Of a stretch of DNA of 58,779 nt, positions 8,482 to 18,103 are shown piece by piece. The position numbers and the translations under genes were made by a program. The notes beneath the pieces were generated by a model. That model did no database searches, was not told the DNA's origin, and was given only the letters and a program-made list of their open reading frames with translations. The stretch's first letter is position 1. The number at the start of each line of letters is the position of its first letter. This DNA comes from a virus: positions 1 through 58,779 of the IMG/VR virus record IMGVR_UViG_3300032006_001933. One strand, written 5' to 3'.

Positions 8482-9805
8482 ATAATTCTGTATTATGTTT
8501 ATAAATATCACCTATTGTAATTTTTTCATTACGTATCTTGTCTAATTGATTTTGGTAATGTTTTCCTTTTTTAAATTCATCTAAATATGTATCTGGCCAC
8601 TGTTCTGCAAATGTAGGTCTATTCTTCATTTCTTTAAGAGTACTAACTAACGTATTTTGTTTATATGTTGCTTTAGGTTCGATATAAAAAAGTAATTCAT
8701 CTATTTTTTTATCTAATATGTGCCTAGGCCATGCAAAAGGTGAAAATACTATATCAGGATGAAACGCAAACATAATTTTCGTTTCAATTTTTACATCTAA
8801 TTCTAAACTTAAATCGAATAAATCTTTTATAGAAAACATACCTGGTCCTGTTATAGTAAGATCAAACAGCATTTTATCCTTGCCGCCAGGTAATTTTAAT
8901 CCTTCTTTAAAATTATTTAACCATTCTTTCCATACAATATTTTTTCTTATAAATTCTACAATTTCACCTGTACCATCTATACTTGCACACATTAACCAAT
9001 CTTTAAATTGTGGCAAATAATCATATAAGTGTTTTCCTTTATGATGTATTTTACTTAAATTACTATTATATCGCAAATAGCAATTTTTAGCACTTTTATT
9101 ATTAATCATTTCCTCTAACGCCCACCAATGCATTTCATACATTAACGGTTCGCCACCTACCCAATAGATTTCTTCTACTATACCTTTACTAATAGCATCT
9201 TTAAATTCGGGCTCAACAACTTGAACCTGAAATTTTTTCATTTTTTCTTTTACTTTGGGTTGCATAAACGGTTGACTTTCCTTAGTCCACATGTTATGCT
9301 TATATTTTTCTGCTTCCCAAGTAGAACTTAATTGTTCGCCACACATACGACATTTAAAATTACATAAATTACTATAACGATAATCAAAAGAAATAACAGG
9401 CATAGTTGTTTTACCTGTATGGTCAGTGCTATCAAATGCTTCTTGTATTTTATGTTTAAATAGATGACCAGTAAACCAATGTCTATATGAACTAACACTT
9501 AATATATCTTCATTGCAAACATCACATTGAGGTATTTTCTCTCCTGCCATTAATTTTTTACGAATATTACACATATAAGGAGAATTCCAATGTTCCTCTA
9601 AATTAACAGGATTAAAATCATCTGCTTCTGTTTTGCTTTCTTTTATTTCTCCATATCGCTCATCATTTGTTGCATCTATATATTGTTTTTGAAAACTATG
9701 TTCTTCTCTACTCGCACAACAAAGCCGGCGTTCACCTTGAGGACTAATATAGGTATGAGTCCAAGGTGCCATGCAAAATACTTTATTCGATTCTATGTTA
9801 TTCAT
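8462..9805 (-). CDS. Twitch-type radical SAM protein
   Basis: 447 residues. It opens with FCMAPWTHTYISPQGERRLCC, the first cysteine block of this group, then CDVCNED near residue 100. The radical SAM triad CNFKCRMCGEQLSSTW starts near residue 146, followed by WVGGEPL near 215. The C-terminus ends LDKIRNEKIT..., a variant of the shared tail motif. The N-terminal cysteine pairs probably hold an auxiliary iron-sulfur cluster, as in twitch/SPASM enzymes, although here the cluster precedes the barrel. The stop overlaps the SGNH-like gene start by 20 bases. The substrate is unknown. Confidence 0.88.
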   Translation of the reverse strand: MNNIESNKVFCMAPWTHTYISPQGERRLCCASREEHSFQKQYIDATNDERYGEIKESKTEADDFNPVNLEEHWNSPYMCNIRKKLMAGEKIPQCDVCNEDILSVSSYRHWFTGHLFKHKIQEAFDSTDHTGKTTMPVISFDYRYSNLCNFKCRMCGEQLSSTWEAEKYKHNMWTKESQPFMQPKVKEKMKKFQVQVVEPEFKDAISKGIVEEIYWVGGEPLMYEMHWWALEEMINNKSAKNCYLRYNSNLSKIHHKGKHLYDYLPQFKDWLMCASIDGTGEIVEFIRKNIVWKEWLNNFKEGLKLPGGKDKMLFDLTITGPGMFSIKDLFDLSLELDVKIETKIMFAFHPDIVFSPFAWPRHILDKKIDELLFYIEPKATYKQNTLVSTLKEMKNRPTFAEQWPDTYLDEFKKGKHYQNQLDKIRNEKITIGDIYKHNTELYEWWSN

Positions 9806-10658
9806 TTTTTTTACTATGAAATGGTAATAAATTTTTTAAATTATATTCAGTATCATACGACAAATTATAAGATTTTAATATCTTGTTTAAAATACTAATT
9901 AATTCAGGTCTATCGTTATATGCGGCATTCGTGTATTCATTTGGTGTGCTAAATCGACCACTCATTAAATCTATTTCATATTTTATATGAAAATCACATG
10001 TAAGCATTGATGTATTTTCTATATCATTATCTATAAAATCATCATATTCGTATACACCATCTATTAAATTGTACATATTCCAAGTATAAAATTTTATAAA
10101 AAATTTTACATAATTTTTTATAACATTAGAAAAAACACTTTTACATTCCTGCATACTAGGTTTAGTAAAATCTACATTCAATGGTGCTGTATTTGGAGGT
10201 GCCATACTCATACGTAATATATATGTTTTTAATTCACTCATTGCTGTCTTTAAAAGATTTCGTCTATATAAAGTTATAATTTTAACATAACTAGATTTTT
10301 CCGAACGCAATTCTTTCATTACATCTACATTTAATATATCATATGCTCCTGGAAAATATTTTAATACAAATGGTTTATCATCATTTGCTAATTCTCTAAA
10401 CATTGACGCATATTGCCACCTTTTACTAAAAAATTCAATATCCTCATTAACCCTTTTCTGGTCTTCTTCTTTCAGTTTAAGTTTTTGAAGTTTAGTTAAA
10501 TATTTTTCAATTTCAATTTGCTTACCATTTAATAATTCCCATGGCAACTCTCTCCGATATCCATGTTTATTTTTTTGATAAGAAGATATAATATTACATG
10601 CATAAGAAGACCGAGACCTAGGATGGCACAATATTAAAATTTTATTATTTTTTAACAT
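9798..10658 (-). CDS. Sulfotransferase-like P-loop protein
   Basis: 286 residues. The first 20 residues read NNKILILCHPRSRSSYAC, a P-loop of the PxSGSS/PRSxSS type seen in sulfotransferases. About residue 130 there is VKIITLYRRNLLKTAMSEL, in the position and shape of the 3'-phosphate-binding segment (LxRRN...S). The rest is helical with an acidic C-terminal half. It is the third sulfotransferase-like domain of the cassette and lies between two radical SAM genes, overlapping both (8 and 14 bases). Diverged nucleotide-binding proteins can look similar, so activity is not assured. Confidence 0.6.
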   Translation of the reverse strand: MLKNNKILILCHPRSRSSYACNIISSYQKNKHGYRRELPWELLNGKQIEIEKYLTKLQKLKLKEEDQKRVNEDIEFFSKRWQYASMFRELANDDKPFVLKYFPGAYDILNVDVMKELRSEKSSYVKIITLYRRNLLKTAMSELKTYILRMSMAPPNTAPLNVDFTKPSMQECKSVFSNVIKNYVKFFIKFYTWNMYNLIDGVYEYDDFIDNDIENTSMLTCDFHIKYEIDLMSGRFSTPNEYTNAAYNDRPELISILNKILKSYNLSYDTEYNLKNLLPFHSKKNE

Positions 10659-11856
10659 CTAACATATCTGCTAAATGGGGGAAAGACGTAGTAAAATCTT
10701 CATTCCTGATCTTATCTAGCTTTTTTATTTCTTTTATTCCTGACGATTCCCAATAGTGGCTATCATCACTAGAATTCATAGTAGATATTACGGCATCCCA
10801 TACGTACTTATGATTTTTTATATCTACATTTTTTGACTTTAACCAAGATATATGATTTGTCAATTTTTCAGTTGTTTTTTCTTTTAATTTTTTCGGTAAT
10901 ACTTTTACTGAAAACCATCTAGGATGAATTAAACATTGAGTATAAAATGATTCATAATTTTTAATAATTCCCTTTTCAAATAAATCTTTTTGTAATTCCG
11001 GTAAACTCCATACATTCCAAAATGCTACACAAGTAGATATATGAAGTGTTACGCTAGGTACTGATACATATTGCTTGGCTGTAAAAATTACATTATTATA
11101 TTCTGCCGGATGGCGTATATAATTTAATTCGGAACCAAACCCATCAATACTTGATTGCATATAAACATCATCAAATTTAGACCATAATTCTAATATATCC
11201 CAATTTTTATGTTTAAGTTGAGTAGTATTGCTATTATATCTTATTCTAGGTTTTACTCCCAATTCTAATAATTTTTCTAATAATATATAATGCTCATCCA
11301 TAACCAAAGGTTCGCCACCAGCAAAGTATATTTCTTCACATGTTTCTAAATATGAAAATACCTCATTTAACATACTAGCATTTAATTTATAAACTGCTGG
11401 TGATCGATTAAGTTCTTTTGCCCATTGGCTACTAAAAGTAGGACCACACATTCTACATTTTAAATTACATATATTACTAAATCTAATATCTATATACCTC
11501 ATATTAAAATCATTTACAGTACCATCAGATAACGTAGAATGTACATCATTTAAATCATTTTGGTATTTTGAATTAAAATCTAAACGAAATGGTCTTCCTC
11601 CGGCATCTTCTTTTTCATAACACCAAGAACAACTTTTATGTCTTATATCCTTTAACATATCAAGTCTAATTTCTTTTAATTTTGGAGAATTCCATAATTC
11701 TTTTAAAGGAGTTTCTTTTACATTTCCTAAATATGAAGTTGAATCATTTATTAAACAACAAGGAAACACATCTCCTTTTGGGGTAACATGTAAATGAGAC
11801 CATGGGGCCATACAAAAAGATTTACTATTTTCAATAAATTTTTTATCTATCATCAT
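10645..11856 (-). CDS. Twitch-type radical SAM protein
   Basis: 403 residues, the most compact of the cassette's radical SAM proteins and closest to the SPASM/twitch pattern known from bacteria. FCMAPWSHLHVTPKGDVFPCC (residues about 14-34) is followed by LKELWNSPKLKEIR and CSWCYEKED. The triad CNLKCRMCGPTFSSQW starts near residue 128, and IYFAGGEPL lies near 180. The tail reads KLDKIRNEDFTTSFPHL. The WNSxxxxxxR segment between cysteine blocks is the usual SPASM spacer, found here before rather than after the barrel. It overlaps neighbours by 14 bases on both sides. Confidence 0.9.
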   Translation of the reverse strand: MMIDKKFIENSKSFCMAPWSHLHVTPKGDVFPCCLINDSTSYLGNVKETPLKELWNSPKLKEIRLDMLKDIRHKSCSWCYEKEDAGGRPFRLDFNSKYQNDLNDVHSTLSDGTVNDFNMRYIDIRFSNICNLKCRMCGPTFSSQWAKELNRSPAVYKLNASMLNEVFSYLETCEEIYFAGGEPLVMDEHYILLEKLLELGVKPRIRYNSNTTQLKHKNWDILELWSKFDDVYMQSSIDGFGSELNYIRHPAEYNNVIFTAKQYVSVPSVTLHISTCVAFWNVWSLPELQKDLFEKGIIKNYESFYTQCLIHPRWFSVKVLPKKLKEKTTEKLTNHISWLKSKNVDIKNHKYVWDAVISTMNSSDDSHYWESSGIKEIKKLDKIRNEDFTTSFPHLADMLDVKK

Positions 11857-13270
11857 TTACAAAGGTATCTAAAGTTGCCGGATCACCTTGGGCTTGAATA
11901 CTTTCTTTATCTAAATTATAAGGTATACTATCATACCACTCTACAAAACTAGGAAAACATAATCTAAAATTTCTATTTCGTCTAATATCATATTGTTCAT
12001 AAAATGCTTTAAAATCATTATATAATTTTGGTATTTCGGCAGTATCTCTATGAGGTGTTTTTACTACATCTAAATAATCAATAAGACGTTGTACATGTGC
12101 TTGTTCACCATCCGATAATACATTACGTTTAGTTGGTAACCAATTTTCTAATTTAGTTTTAAAGGTATTTTTTAATGACACAGGTATTATTGCACAACTC
12201 TGAAAACTTGGAAATCGTAATATATTTAAAGTCATTGTGGGAGCTTTTACGCCAAAATGTTCTCTTAATAATAACATATCGTCCATAAACTCGGTTATAG
12301 ATTCTAAGCATAATGCATTTATAGTCATCATCATATGCATTTTTTGAATATTGCTTTCGTTTAATAATCTTACTAAATTTTTTCGCCATACATTATACTT
12401 CATACCATACCTTATATATTCACTTTGTATTCCAATACTTTCATTGCTGGTATAAATTTCAAAATGAGGTACATTAAAACTTGCTTTTAGCAATTTCTCA
12501 AATGTTTCTTCTTTATCAGGTACTAAGTTACTATTCATGGCAAAACGCATTTTACTTTCAGGGTGTTTTTTAAACCAATCAAATAATTTCCAGACGCTCT
12601 TATGAACTAAAGGTTCGCCGCCAGTAATTCGTATCTCTTCTAAATTATTACCTAATGAATGGTCCCACCATTTCCAAAATGCTTGAATATACGGATTATC
12701 TTCTTCATCATTCGATGCTCTAGCCGCCCAAGGGGCAGTATCTGTAAAATGTCCTCGCCCATCACTTATTATGTTTTTATACGGTCCATTTGTTTTAATA
12801 TCTTTAACCCATGTACTACTAAATGCAGGGTTACAATAACTACATGCAAAATTACAAGCTCTATCAAATGCAATTTCTAAAGTTTTAAGATCAACATCTG
12901 TATCCCATGGTTTATTTGGTATGTCAAGTACATCTTCATCTTTAAAAATTTCTGTTTTATATACTCTATCACTAATGTTATTGCGATTTATATCTTCTAC
13001 TTTCCAGCAATACTCACACTCTTGTGGCCGTTTACCTTCCAACATCATTTTACGCATTTCTTTTTTATGTTTGGTATTATGAATTGCAGTAAAATTTATC
13101 GCTAATTCTTCTTTAGGAATCCAATGAGCAGGAGGATGGTGGCAACTTGTGGTTTGGCCATGACCTAGCCATATAGTTGCATTATACCATTTTGCGGCAC
13201 AAAAACTAGGACTAATTTTATCTATTATTCTAGTTTTATAATTCTCGAGTGATTCGTTGGGCTTTCTCAT
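11843..13270 (-). CDS. Twitch-type radical SAM protein, histidine-rich subgroup
   Basis: 475 residues. It belongs to a subgroup of three in this cassette (with those at 13236 and 15529), marked by SCHHPPAHWIP instead of the FPCC block, then CEYCWKVED. The triad CNFACSYCNPAFSSTW starts near residue 138, EIRITGGEPL lies near 220, and NPYIQAFWKWW precedes it. The tail is DIRRNRNFRLCFPSF. The Cys-His-His-Pro-Pro block may supply iron-sulfur ligands. Its start overlaps the upstream paralogue by 35 bases. The three paralogues probably arose by duplication inside the cassette or were acquired together. Confidence 0.88.
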   Translation of the reverse strand: MRKPNESLENYKTRIIDKISPSFCAAKWYNATIWLGHGQTTSCHHPPAHWIPKEELAINFTAIHNTKHKKEMRKMMLEGKRPQECEYCWKVEDINRNNISDRVYKTEIFKDEDVLDIPNKPWDTDVDLKTLEIAFDRACNFACSYCNPAFSSTWVKDIKTNGPYKNIISDGRGHFTDTAPWAARASNDEEDNPYIQAFWKWWDHSLGNNLEEIRITGGEPLVHKSVWKLFDWFKKHPESKMRFAMNSNLVPDKEETFEKLLKASFNVPHFEIYTSNESIGIQSEYIRYGMKYNVWRKNLVRLLNESNIQKMHMMMTINALCLESITEFMDDMLLLREHFGVKAPTMTLNILRFPSFQSCAIIPVSLKNTFKTKLENWLPTKRNVLSDGEQAHVQRLIDYLDVVKTPHRDTAEIPKLYNDFKAFYEQYDIRRNRNFRLCFPSFVEWYDSIPYNLDKESIQAQGDPATLDTFVNDDR

Positions 13271-14741
13271 ATAATTTTTCTAATTCTGGAAATGTTTTTT
13301 TAAAATTTAAATTTCTGCGTTTATCTATTTCTTTAAAATACAAATAAAAATTTTTTAGTTCTATATCATTCGGTAAATCTTGTTTAATTAAATCTATATT
13401 TCTTTCTAATTTTTCTATTTCATATTTTTTAAAACCATGCCCTGTTTTATGGTAATCTTCTTGTTCAACATTATCTTTCATAAATTTTAAACAATCATTT
13501 AATATAGGTAATAAACTTTTATCTTGAGCAATAACGGTTGCATTTAACCATTTAGGATGATCAAGCATAGGTATATCAAACCAAATACGTTGTTTGGATT
13601 TAATAATCACTGGAGGATGCTTATATTCGCCTCTATCAGGAGGTTGTATTTTTAATTCTTTTTGTTTATCTTTACCAAATTTAATTCTTAAATCTAGAAT
13701 TAATTGTAAAAAGTCTTTTAATTTTGGAATGCTTAGTAGATTAAAAGTATTTATGAAGCATATTTCTGATGTAATAGTATTTTCTAAAAAGTTATGTATA
13801 TTATCTAATAGTATATTATAATTCAAAGGATATCGTATATATTCGGCTTGCTCACCAACTGAATCTAAACTAACAAATAATGAAAAATGTTTGCAACTTG
13901 CACCAACAAAATTATTATTATTATATTCTTTATTAATTTTATTTGGGTCTTCCCACCATCTTATTTGTTCTATTTTTTTAATTTTATTAATAAATCTATT
14001 AATTATTTTATTATCAGGCGGACATAAATTTGATGTTATACTTAACTCTAAATCTGTATTAGGATTTTTAATTACATAATCTAAAATTTTATAAGTGTTA
14101 TTATCTATTAAAGGTTCGCCTCCAGTCATTCTAAATACTTTTAGAGTTTTATATAAATCAGGCCACCAATTCCAAAATGCTTTAACATAAGGATTATCAT
14201 CATTAGAACTTTGAAATGGCATGTCTAAATATTGTGTATCATTATGTTTTATATTAGATAGTTCATATGGCCCACACTCCTTTATTTCTTTTTCCCAAGT
14301 GGTACTTAAATGTGGAGAACAATATACACATTTAAAATTACATGCTTGATTAAAATTTACTTCTACATACCTAGGTAAAATAGTATCTGTGTTTTTTATT
14401 TCATTCCAACCATCTTGTGCCCACCATTCGGCCGACCTATAATGTCTATCGCTTAAATGTCCTGCATCTTCTATTTTCCAACAATATTCACATTCGCTAG
14501 GTCGCTCCCCGGTTAACATTTTTTGTCGTTGGACTTGTTTGTGCTTTGTATTATGTAATGCACCAGGAGCTTGTTCTAGTTCTGTTAGTGGAATCAATCG
14601 TGCAGGAGGATGAAAACAACTATGGGTTTTTCCATTAGGTAAATGTAAACTAACTTGAAACCATTTAGCCATACACATAGACGAAGATATCTTATCTAAT
14701 TTGTTTTTAGTTTCATTAATATCATCTATATAATAAGTCAT
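13236..14741 (-). CDS. Twitch-type radical SAM protein, histidine-rich subgroup
   Basis: 501 residues. SCFHPPARLIPLTELEQAPG and CEYCWKIED form the first cysteine region. The triad CNFKCVYCSPHLSTTWEKE starts near residue 133, and NPYVKAFWNWWPD then FRMTGGEPL follow near 215-240. The tail is EIDKRRNLNFKKTFPEL. It is more similar to the 15529 gene than to the 11843 gene (LEQ.PGALHNTKHK and SPHLS.TW are shared). The ATG overlaps the aminotransferase-like stop as ATGA. The order radical SAM, aminotransferase-like, radical SAM within two coupled overlaps suggests consecutive steps on one substrate; this is inference. Confidence 0.88.
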   Translation of the reverse strand: MTYYIDDINETKNKLDKISSSMCMAKWFQVSLHLPNGKTHSCFHPPARLIPLTELEQAPGALHNTKHKQVQRQKMLTGERPSECEYCWKIEDAGHLSDRHYRSAEWWAQDGWNEIKNTDTILPRYVEVNFNQACNFKCVYCSPHLSTTWEKEIKECGPYELSNIKHNDTQYLDMPFQSSNDDNPYVKAFWNWWPDLYKTLKVFRMTGGEPLIDNNTYKILDYVIKNPNTDLELSITSNLCPPDNKIINRFINKIKKIEQIRWWEDPNKINKEYNNNNFVGASCKHFSLFVSLDSVGEQAEYIRYPLNYNILLDNIHNFLENTITSEICFINTFNLLSIPKLKDFLQLILDLRIKFGKDKQKELKIQPPDRGEYKHPPVIIKSKQRIWFDIPMLDHPKWLNATVIAQDKSLLPILNDCLKFMKDNVEQEDYHKTGHGFKKYEIEKLERNIDLIKQDLPNDIELKNFYLYFKEIDKRRNLNFKKTFPELEKLYEKAQRITREL

Positions 14742-15544
14742 ATTATTTTTTGTGCAACAATTATTCTTTCATCCTTATTAAATCCCATTAAAATATTATC
14801 ACATTCGGTTAAATTATTTTTTTTACATACATCAGAATACGTATTACCAAATGTATTCCAGTTATAATCAACATCATATTCATGAATAAGCTCATTAGCA
14901 ATACCTATATTAATTCTACTAAACATTTCTATACCTGAACTGTTAAAAACATCTATTCCATCATCAATATTTTCTTTTTGCATTCGGACACCAATTCGTA
15001 AATATTCTGCACCATAACAAAATTTTGATAAACTAAATGCTAATGTTTCAATACATTTGTATTTGGTTAAGTCAATGTCTATATTCCTAGCAATAGGTAA
15101 ATGAGCAAAATCTAATAATACTGGTATTTGTAATTCTTCACATTTATCTAAAATACCAAACATGTCGGGATGAATTTTTCCTTTTCTAGTATACGGAACA
15201 CTTATAATAAAAGCATCATACGAATTAATATAATCATCTTCAATGAATTTATAGTTAAGTTTATGCTTACATACTGCTTTATGATACATAAATTCGCCTT
15301 TAAAAAACCTAAATCGTTTTTCATAGTATTGAAGATAAAAATGGTCAAATATTTGAATAGAACCATTAGATAGAGATATAGAATTAAATTTATCTAACCC
15401 TTCTATTGTGTTTAATTTAGAATTTGAAATCCAATTAACAAAATTTTTTTTAAATTTATCAGGTAAATCGTTATCATACAAATTTACATGTTTTAAAAAT
15501 TTTGTTAAATCTATACTTTTAATACCTTCTAGCCTTGCTTGCAT
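14738..15544 (-). CDS. Short PLP-dependent aminotransferase-like protein (fold type I)
   Basis: 268 residues. AFIISVPYTRKGKIHPD, then IPVLLDFAHLP (the Asp that pairs with the PLP ring nitrogen, about residue 143), then ETLAFSLSKFCYGAEYLRIG (candidate Schiff-base Lys near residue 174, followed by the Arg-Ile-Gly strand) are the ordered core motifs of class I aminotransferases. The usual length is 350-420; here both the small N-terminal domain and the C-terminal domain look shortened, and no Gly-rich phosphate loop is obvious. It may act as a heterodimer partner, use a reduced reaction, or be decaying. It lies between two radical SAM paralogues with 4- and 16-base overlaps. Confidence 0.6.
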   Translation of the reverse strand: MQARLEGIKSIDLTKFLKHVNLYDNDLPDKFKKNFVNWISNSKLNTIEGLDKFNSISLSNGSIQIFDHFYLQYYEKRFRFFKGEFMYHKAVCKHKLNYKFIEDDYINSYDAFIISVPYTRKGKIHPDMFGILDKCEELQIPVLLDFAHLPIARNIDIDLTKYKCIETLAFSLSKFCYGAEYLRIGVRMQKENIDDGIDVFNSSGIEMFSRINIGIANELIHEYDVDYNWNTFGNTYSDVCKKNNLTECDNILMGFNKDERIIVAQKII

Positions 15545-17181
15545 AAATTGTAAAACTCCTTATATTCTGGAAATATTTTTAAAAAATTAGTATTCCGCCT
15601 TTTATCTAACTGATCAATATATGAAATAAAATTTTTTCTTTGGATAATATAATTATTCTGTCCGTAAATTTTATCTTCCATATATCGTATATTGCGTTGA
15701 AATTTTTCTATTTCAAAATCTGCAAAACCTACCAAAGAAGACGTATTTTTAATTGAATTTTCTTTCATAAAATATTCTGCATCCCACATATATTGAAGGA
15801 AATCTTTTGTACAAATATCTACAGACAACCAATTAGGATTTTCTAAAATAGGTAAATCAAACCATATCATTTGTCTGTCTCTAAAACCATTATATTTTTG
15901 TCTTAATTTTAATATAAATCTAAGATATTCTTGTATAGAAGATATAGATAAAATATTAAAAGTGTTTATAAAAGACATACTACACGAATATAACCAAAAA
16001 TTGTATGTAAATTCATATTCATATCCAATAACTTCTGAAGGCAATTTATCAATAACTCCTTTTTCTCCTATTTCTGATAACGTAGTTATATCATCAAATG
16101 TTTTTTTACCTACTATGTATTCTTTCCACAATAATTTACCATCTTTATCGTGTGAAGGTGTTCCGTCTTCTGGATCTTCAACAAACACAGTTGCTGGTTT
16201 TTCATATAATTTTAAAAATTTATCAATATTAGTTTTTATTTTCCCCCAATCCATACCAGAACGAATGTACTCGGCTTTTTTACCTATTGAATCTAAACTT
16301 ACAAAAAGCATAAAATGTTTTAATGATTTTACTCGTTCTAAATTAAATAATTTATCAATAAATTTATCTATAAGTTTATCATCAGCAGGAGAAAAATTGC
16401 TAGTTATGCCCATTTGCAATTTTTTATTTTTATATTTTAATGCATAATCTAATACTTTATATGTATCTTTATGCATTAAAGGCTCCCCTCCGGTCATTCG
16501 AAAATAATGCAAATTATCATAGATATCAGGAAGCCATTTCCAAAATGCTTTTACATAAGGATTATCCTTTTTCTTTACTTTATTTTCTTTACGTACCTCA
16601 AATGGTAATTTTTCTTGCTGTTCTAAATATCTTATATCATTGTGTAAATGATCTACTTCCGTTATTGTTGTTGAGTGATTAAATTTTTTACCTAAAGTTT
16701 TTAGTTTAAAAGGTCCAAATTCTTCTATTTCTTCATACCATGTACTACTTAGATGAGGTGAGCAATATATACATTTTTGATTACATGCATGACTAAAATT
16801 AATTTCTAAATAGGCTGGTTTTACATTAAAATTATATTCATTATCAGTTATATAATCATAATTTTCAACTGCCCATTCTTCTGATGATTTGTATACCCGA
16901 TCACTTATTTGTTTAGAATTGTTTAGTTCTTCTATTTTCCAACAATAGTCGCAACCAGATGGTTTTTTACCAAGTACCATTTGTTTGCGTTCTGCTATTT
17001 TAAATTTTGTATTATGCAACGCACCAGGATCTTGCTCTAATTCTTCTAGTGGAATTTTATGGGCAGGAGGATGATAACAACTTTGTGTAAGACCGTGAGG
17101 TAAATGTATTTGGACATACAACCATTTTGCTAAACAAAAAGTAGGAGATATATCATCTAATAATTTTTTTACATCATTCAA
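15529..17181 (-). CDS. Twitch-type radical SAM protein, histidine-rich subgroup (TTG start)
   Basis: 550 residues, the largest of its subgroup. FCLAKWLYVQIHLPHG, SCYHPPAHKIP and CDYCWKIEE precede the triad CNQKCIYCSPHLSSTW near residue 132; FRMTGGEPLMHK follows near 235. The tail reads QLDKRRNTNFLKIFPEY. Relative to the paralogue at 13236 it carries extra segments of about 20-40 residues, around residues 165-205 and 310-370. The start appears to be TTG at 17181, behind a GAGAAG-type ribosome site inside the upstream gene's end; no in-frame ATG lies close by. The weak start may keep expression low. Confidence 0.85.
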   Translation of the reverse strand: MNDVKKLLDDISPTFCLAKWLYVQIHLPHGLTQSCYHPPAHKIPLEELEQDPGALHNTKFKIAERKQMVLGKKPSGCDYCWKIEELNNSKQISDRVYKSSEEWAVENYDYITDNEYNFNVKPAYLEINFSHACNQKCIYCSPHLSSTWYEEIEEFGPFKLKTLGKKFNHSTTITEVDHLHNDIRYLEQQEKLPFEVRKENKVKKKDNPYVKAFWKWLPDIYDNLHYFRMTGGEPLMHKDTYKVLDYALKYKNKKLQMGITSNFSPADDKLIDKFIDKLFNLERVKSLKHFMLFVSLDSIGKKAEYIRSGMDWGKIKTNIDKFLKLYEKPATVFVEDPEDGTPSHDKDGKLLWKEYIVGKKTFDDITTLSEIGEKGVIDKLPSEVIGYEYEFTYNFWLYSCSMSFINTFNILSISSIQEYLRFILKLRQKYNGFRDRQMIWFDLPILENPNWLSVDICTKDFLQYMWDAEYFMKENSIKNTSSLVGFADFEIEKFQRNIRYMEDKIYGQNNYIIQRKNFISYIDQLDKRRNTNFLKIFPEYKEFYNLCKQG

Positions 17182-18103
17182 TTTGATCTTCTCTAATTAA
17201 CGGTGCAGTTCGGGTAGGACTTACATACACTTCTTTAAAGAATTTACTATTTTGTACATCCATTTCTGCTATTGGTAATTCTAAATCGTCACGAATTTTA
17301 TTACCCAATTCAAAAACTTCTTCTAATAATTTTTTATGGCCGATATCATTTTCAAATTTGGGCCATACTTCCGTTTCCCAAAACTCTGTGTGCCATTTAA
17401 AGTCACGTACAAGTGTATAATCCCAATCAGTTGCATTTGTCATCCAACAACCTAATCGAGCACCATATATTGCCCACCAGCCATTAAGTGCATCTGCTCC
17501 TACTGTCATCCATACTAACAATCGTTTAAGATTTTTATTATGCAACATTGTTAAAGGTTTATTTTTAAGTTTAGCACCTTCATCTAAACTCATTTTTACA
17601 CCTTCACGAAACCCTGCTCTGTATGCTTGGTATGGTGTAGAATTATTATGTACATAACTATAAACATTATTCATTTGAACATAACGTACATCCCAACAAA
17701 ATTCTATAAGTGATTTTGCCGAACCAAGTATATTAGATGCTTCGTGTGTTCGCATATTTTCTACTACATGTTTTGGCCAACATTTTAATCCTCCATTACC
17801 ATATACAAGCCCATTAACATCATTTTTACCTGACCAACTAATTACCCAATCATCTTCTATTTTATCTGTATCAATTTCTGCACCAAAAAAATCAGGATCA
17901 ACAATGTTGTCAGCATCTACACCAACAAATCTATTTGTTTCTGATAATTTTGCCGCGGCTTTATGTGCCGCATCACTACCGAATACGCCATGTGATCGTT
18001 TTGCCCATGGGCATTTCCTTTGTAAATCTGCAAAATTTGCATTAGCATTAGGTTCATCATATGAGATGAATATAATATCTAGTTCAGTTACTGGTATTTT
18101 CAT
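17174..18103 (-). CDS. DxD-motif glycosyltransferase-like protein
   Basis: 309 residues. The N-terminus ELDIIFISYDEPNANANFADL followed by AHKAAAKLSETNRFVGVDADNIVDPDFFG (about residues 48-76) is the layout of GT-A glycosyltransferases: a nucleotide-binding strand, then DAD as the metal/nucleotide-sugar motif. YGNGGLKCWPKH (about residue 122) resembles the acceptor-side GGxxxW/P loop. No membrane segment is visible. It overlaps the radical SAM gene by 8 bases and the unrecognised 288-residue gene by 20. The donor sugar and acceptor cannot be read from sequence. Confidence 0.65.
   Translation of the reverse strand: MKIPVTELDIIFISYDEPNANANFADLQRKCPWAKRSHGVFGSDAAHKAAAKLSETNRFVGVDADNIVDPDFFGAEIDTDKIEDDWVISWSGKNDVNGLVYGNGGLKCWPKHVVENMRTHEASNILGSAKSLIEFCWDVRYVQMNNVYSYVHNNSTPYQAYRAGFREGVKMSLDEGAKLKNKPLTMLHNKNLKRLLVWMTVGADALNGWWAIYGARLGCWMTNATDWDYTLVRDFKWHTEFWETEVWPKFENDIGHKKLLEEVFELGNKIRDDLELPIAEMDVQNSKFFKEVYVSPTRTAPLIREDQIE

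Noticed and set aside
12159-12389. Minus-strand frame of 76 codons within the radical SAM gene at 11843
   Set aside because: It is an out-of-frame reading of a conserved gene, with low-complexity composition and no ribosome site.
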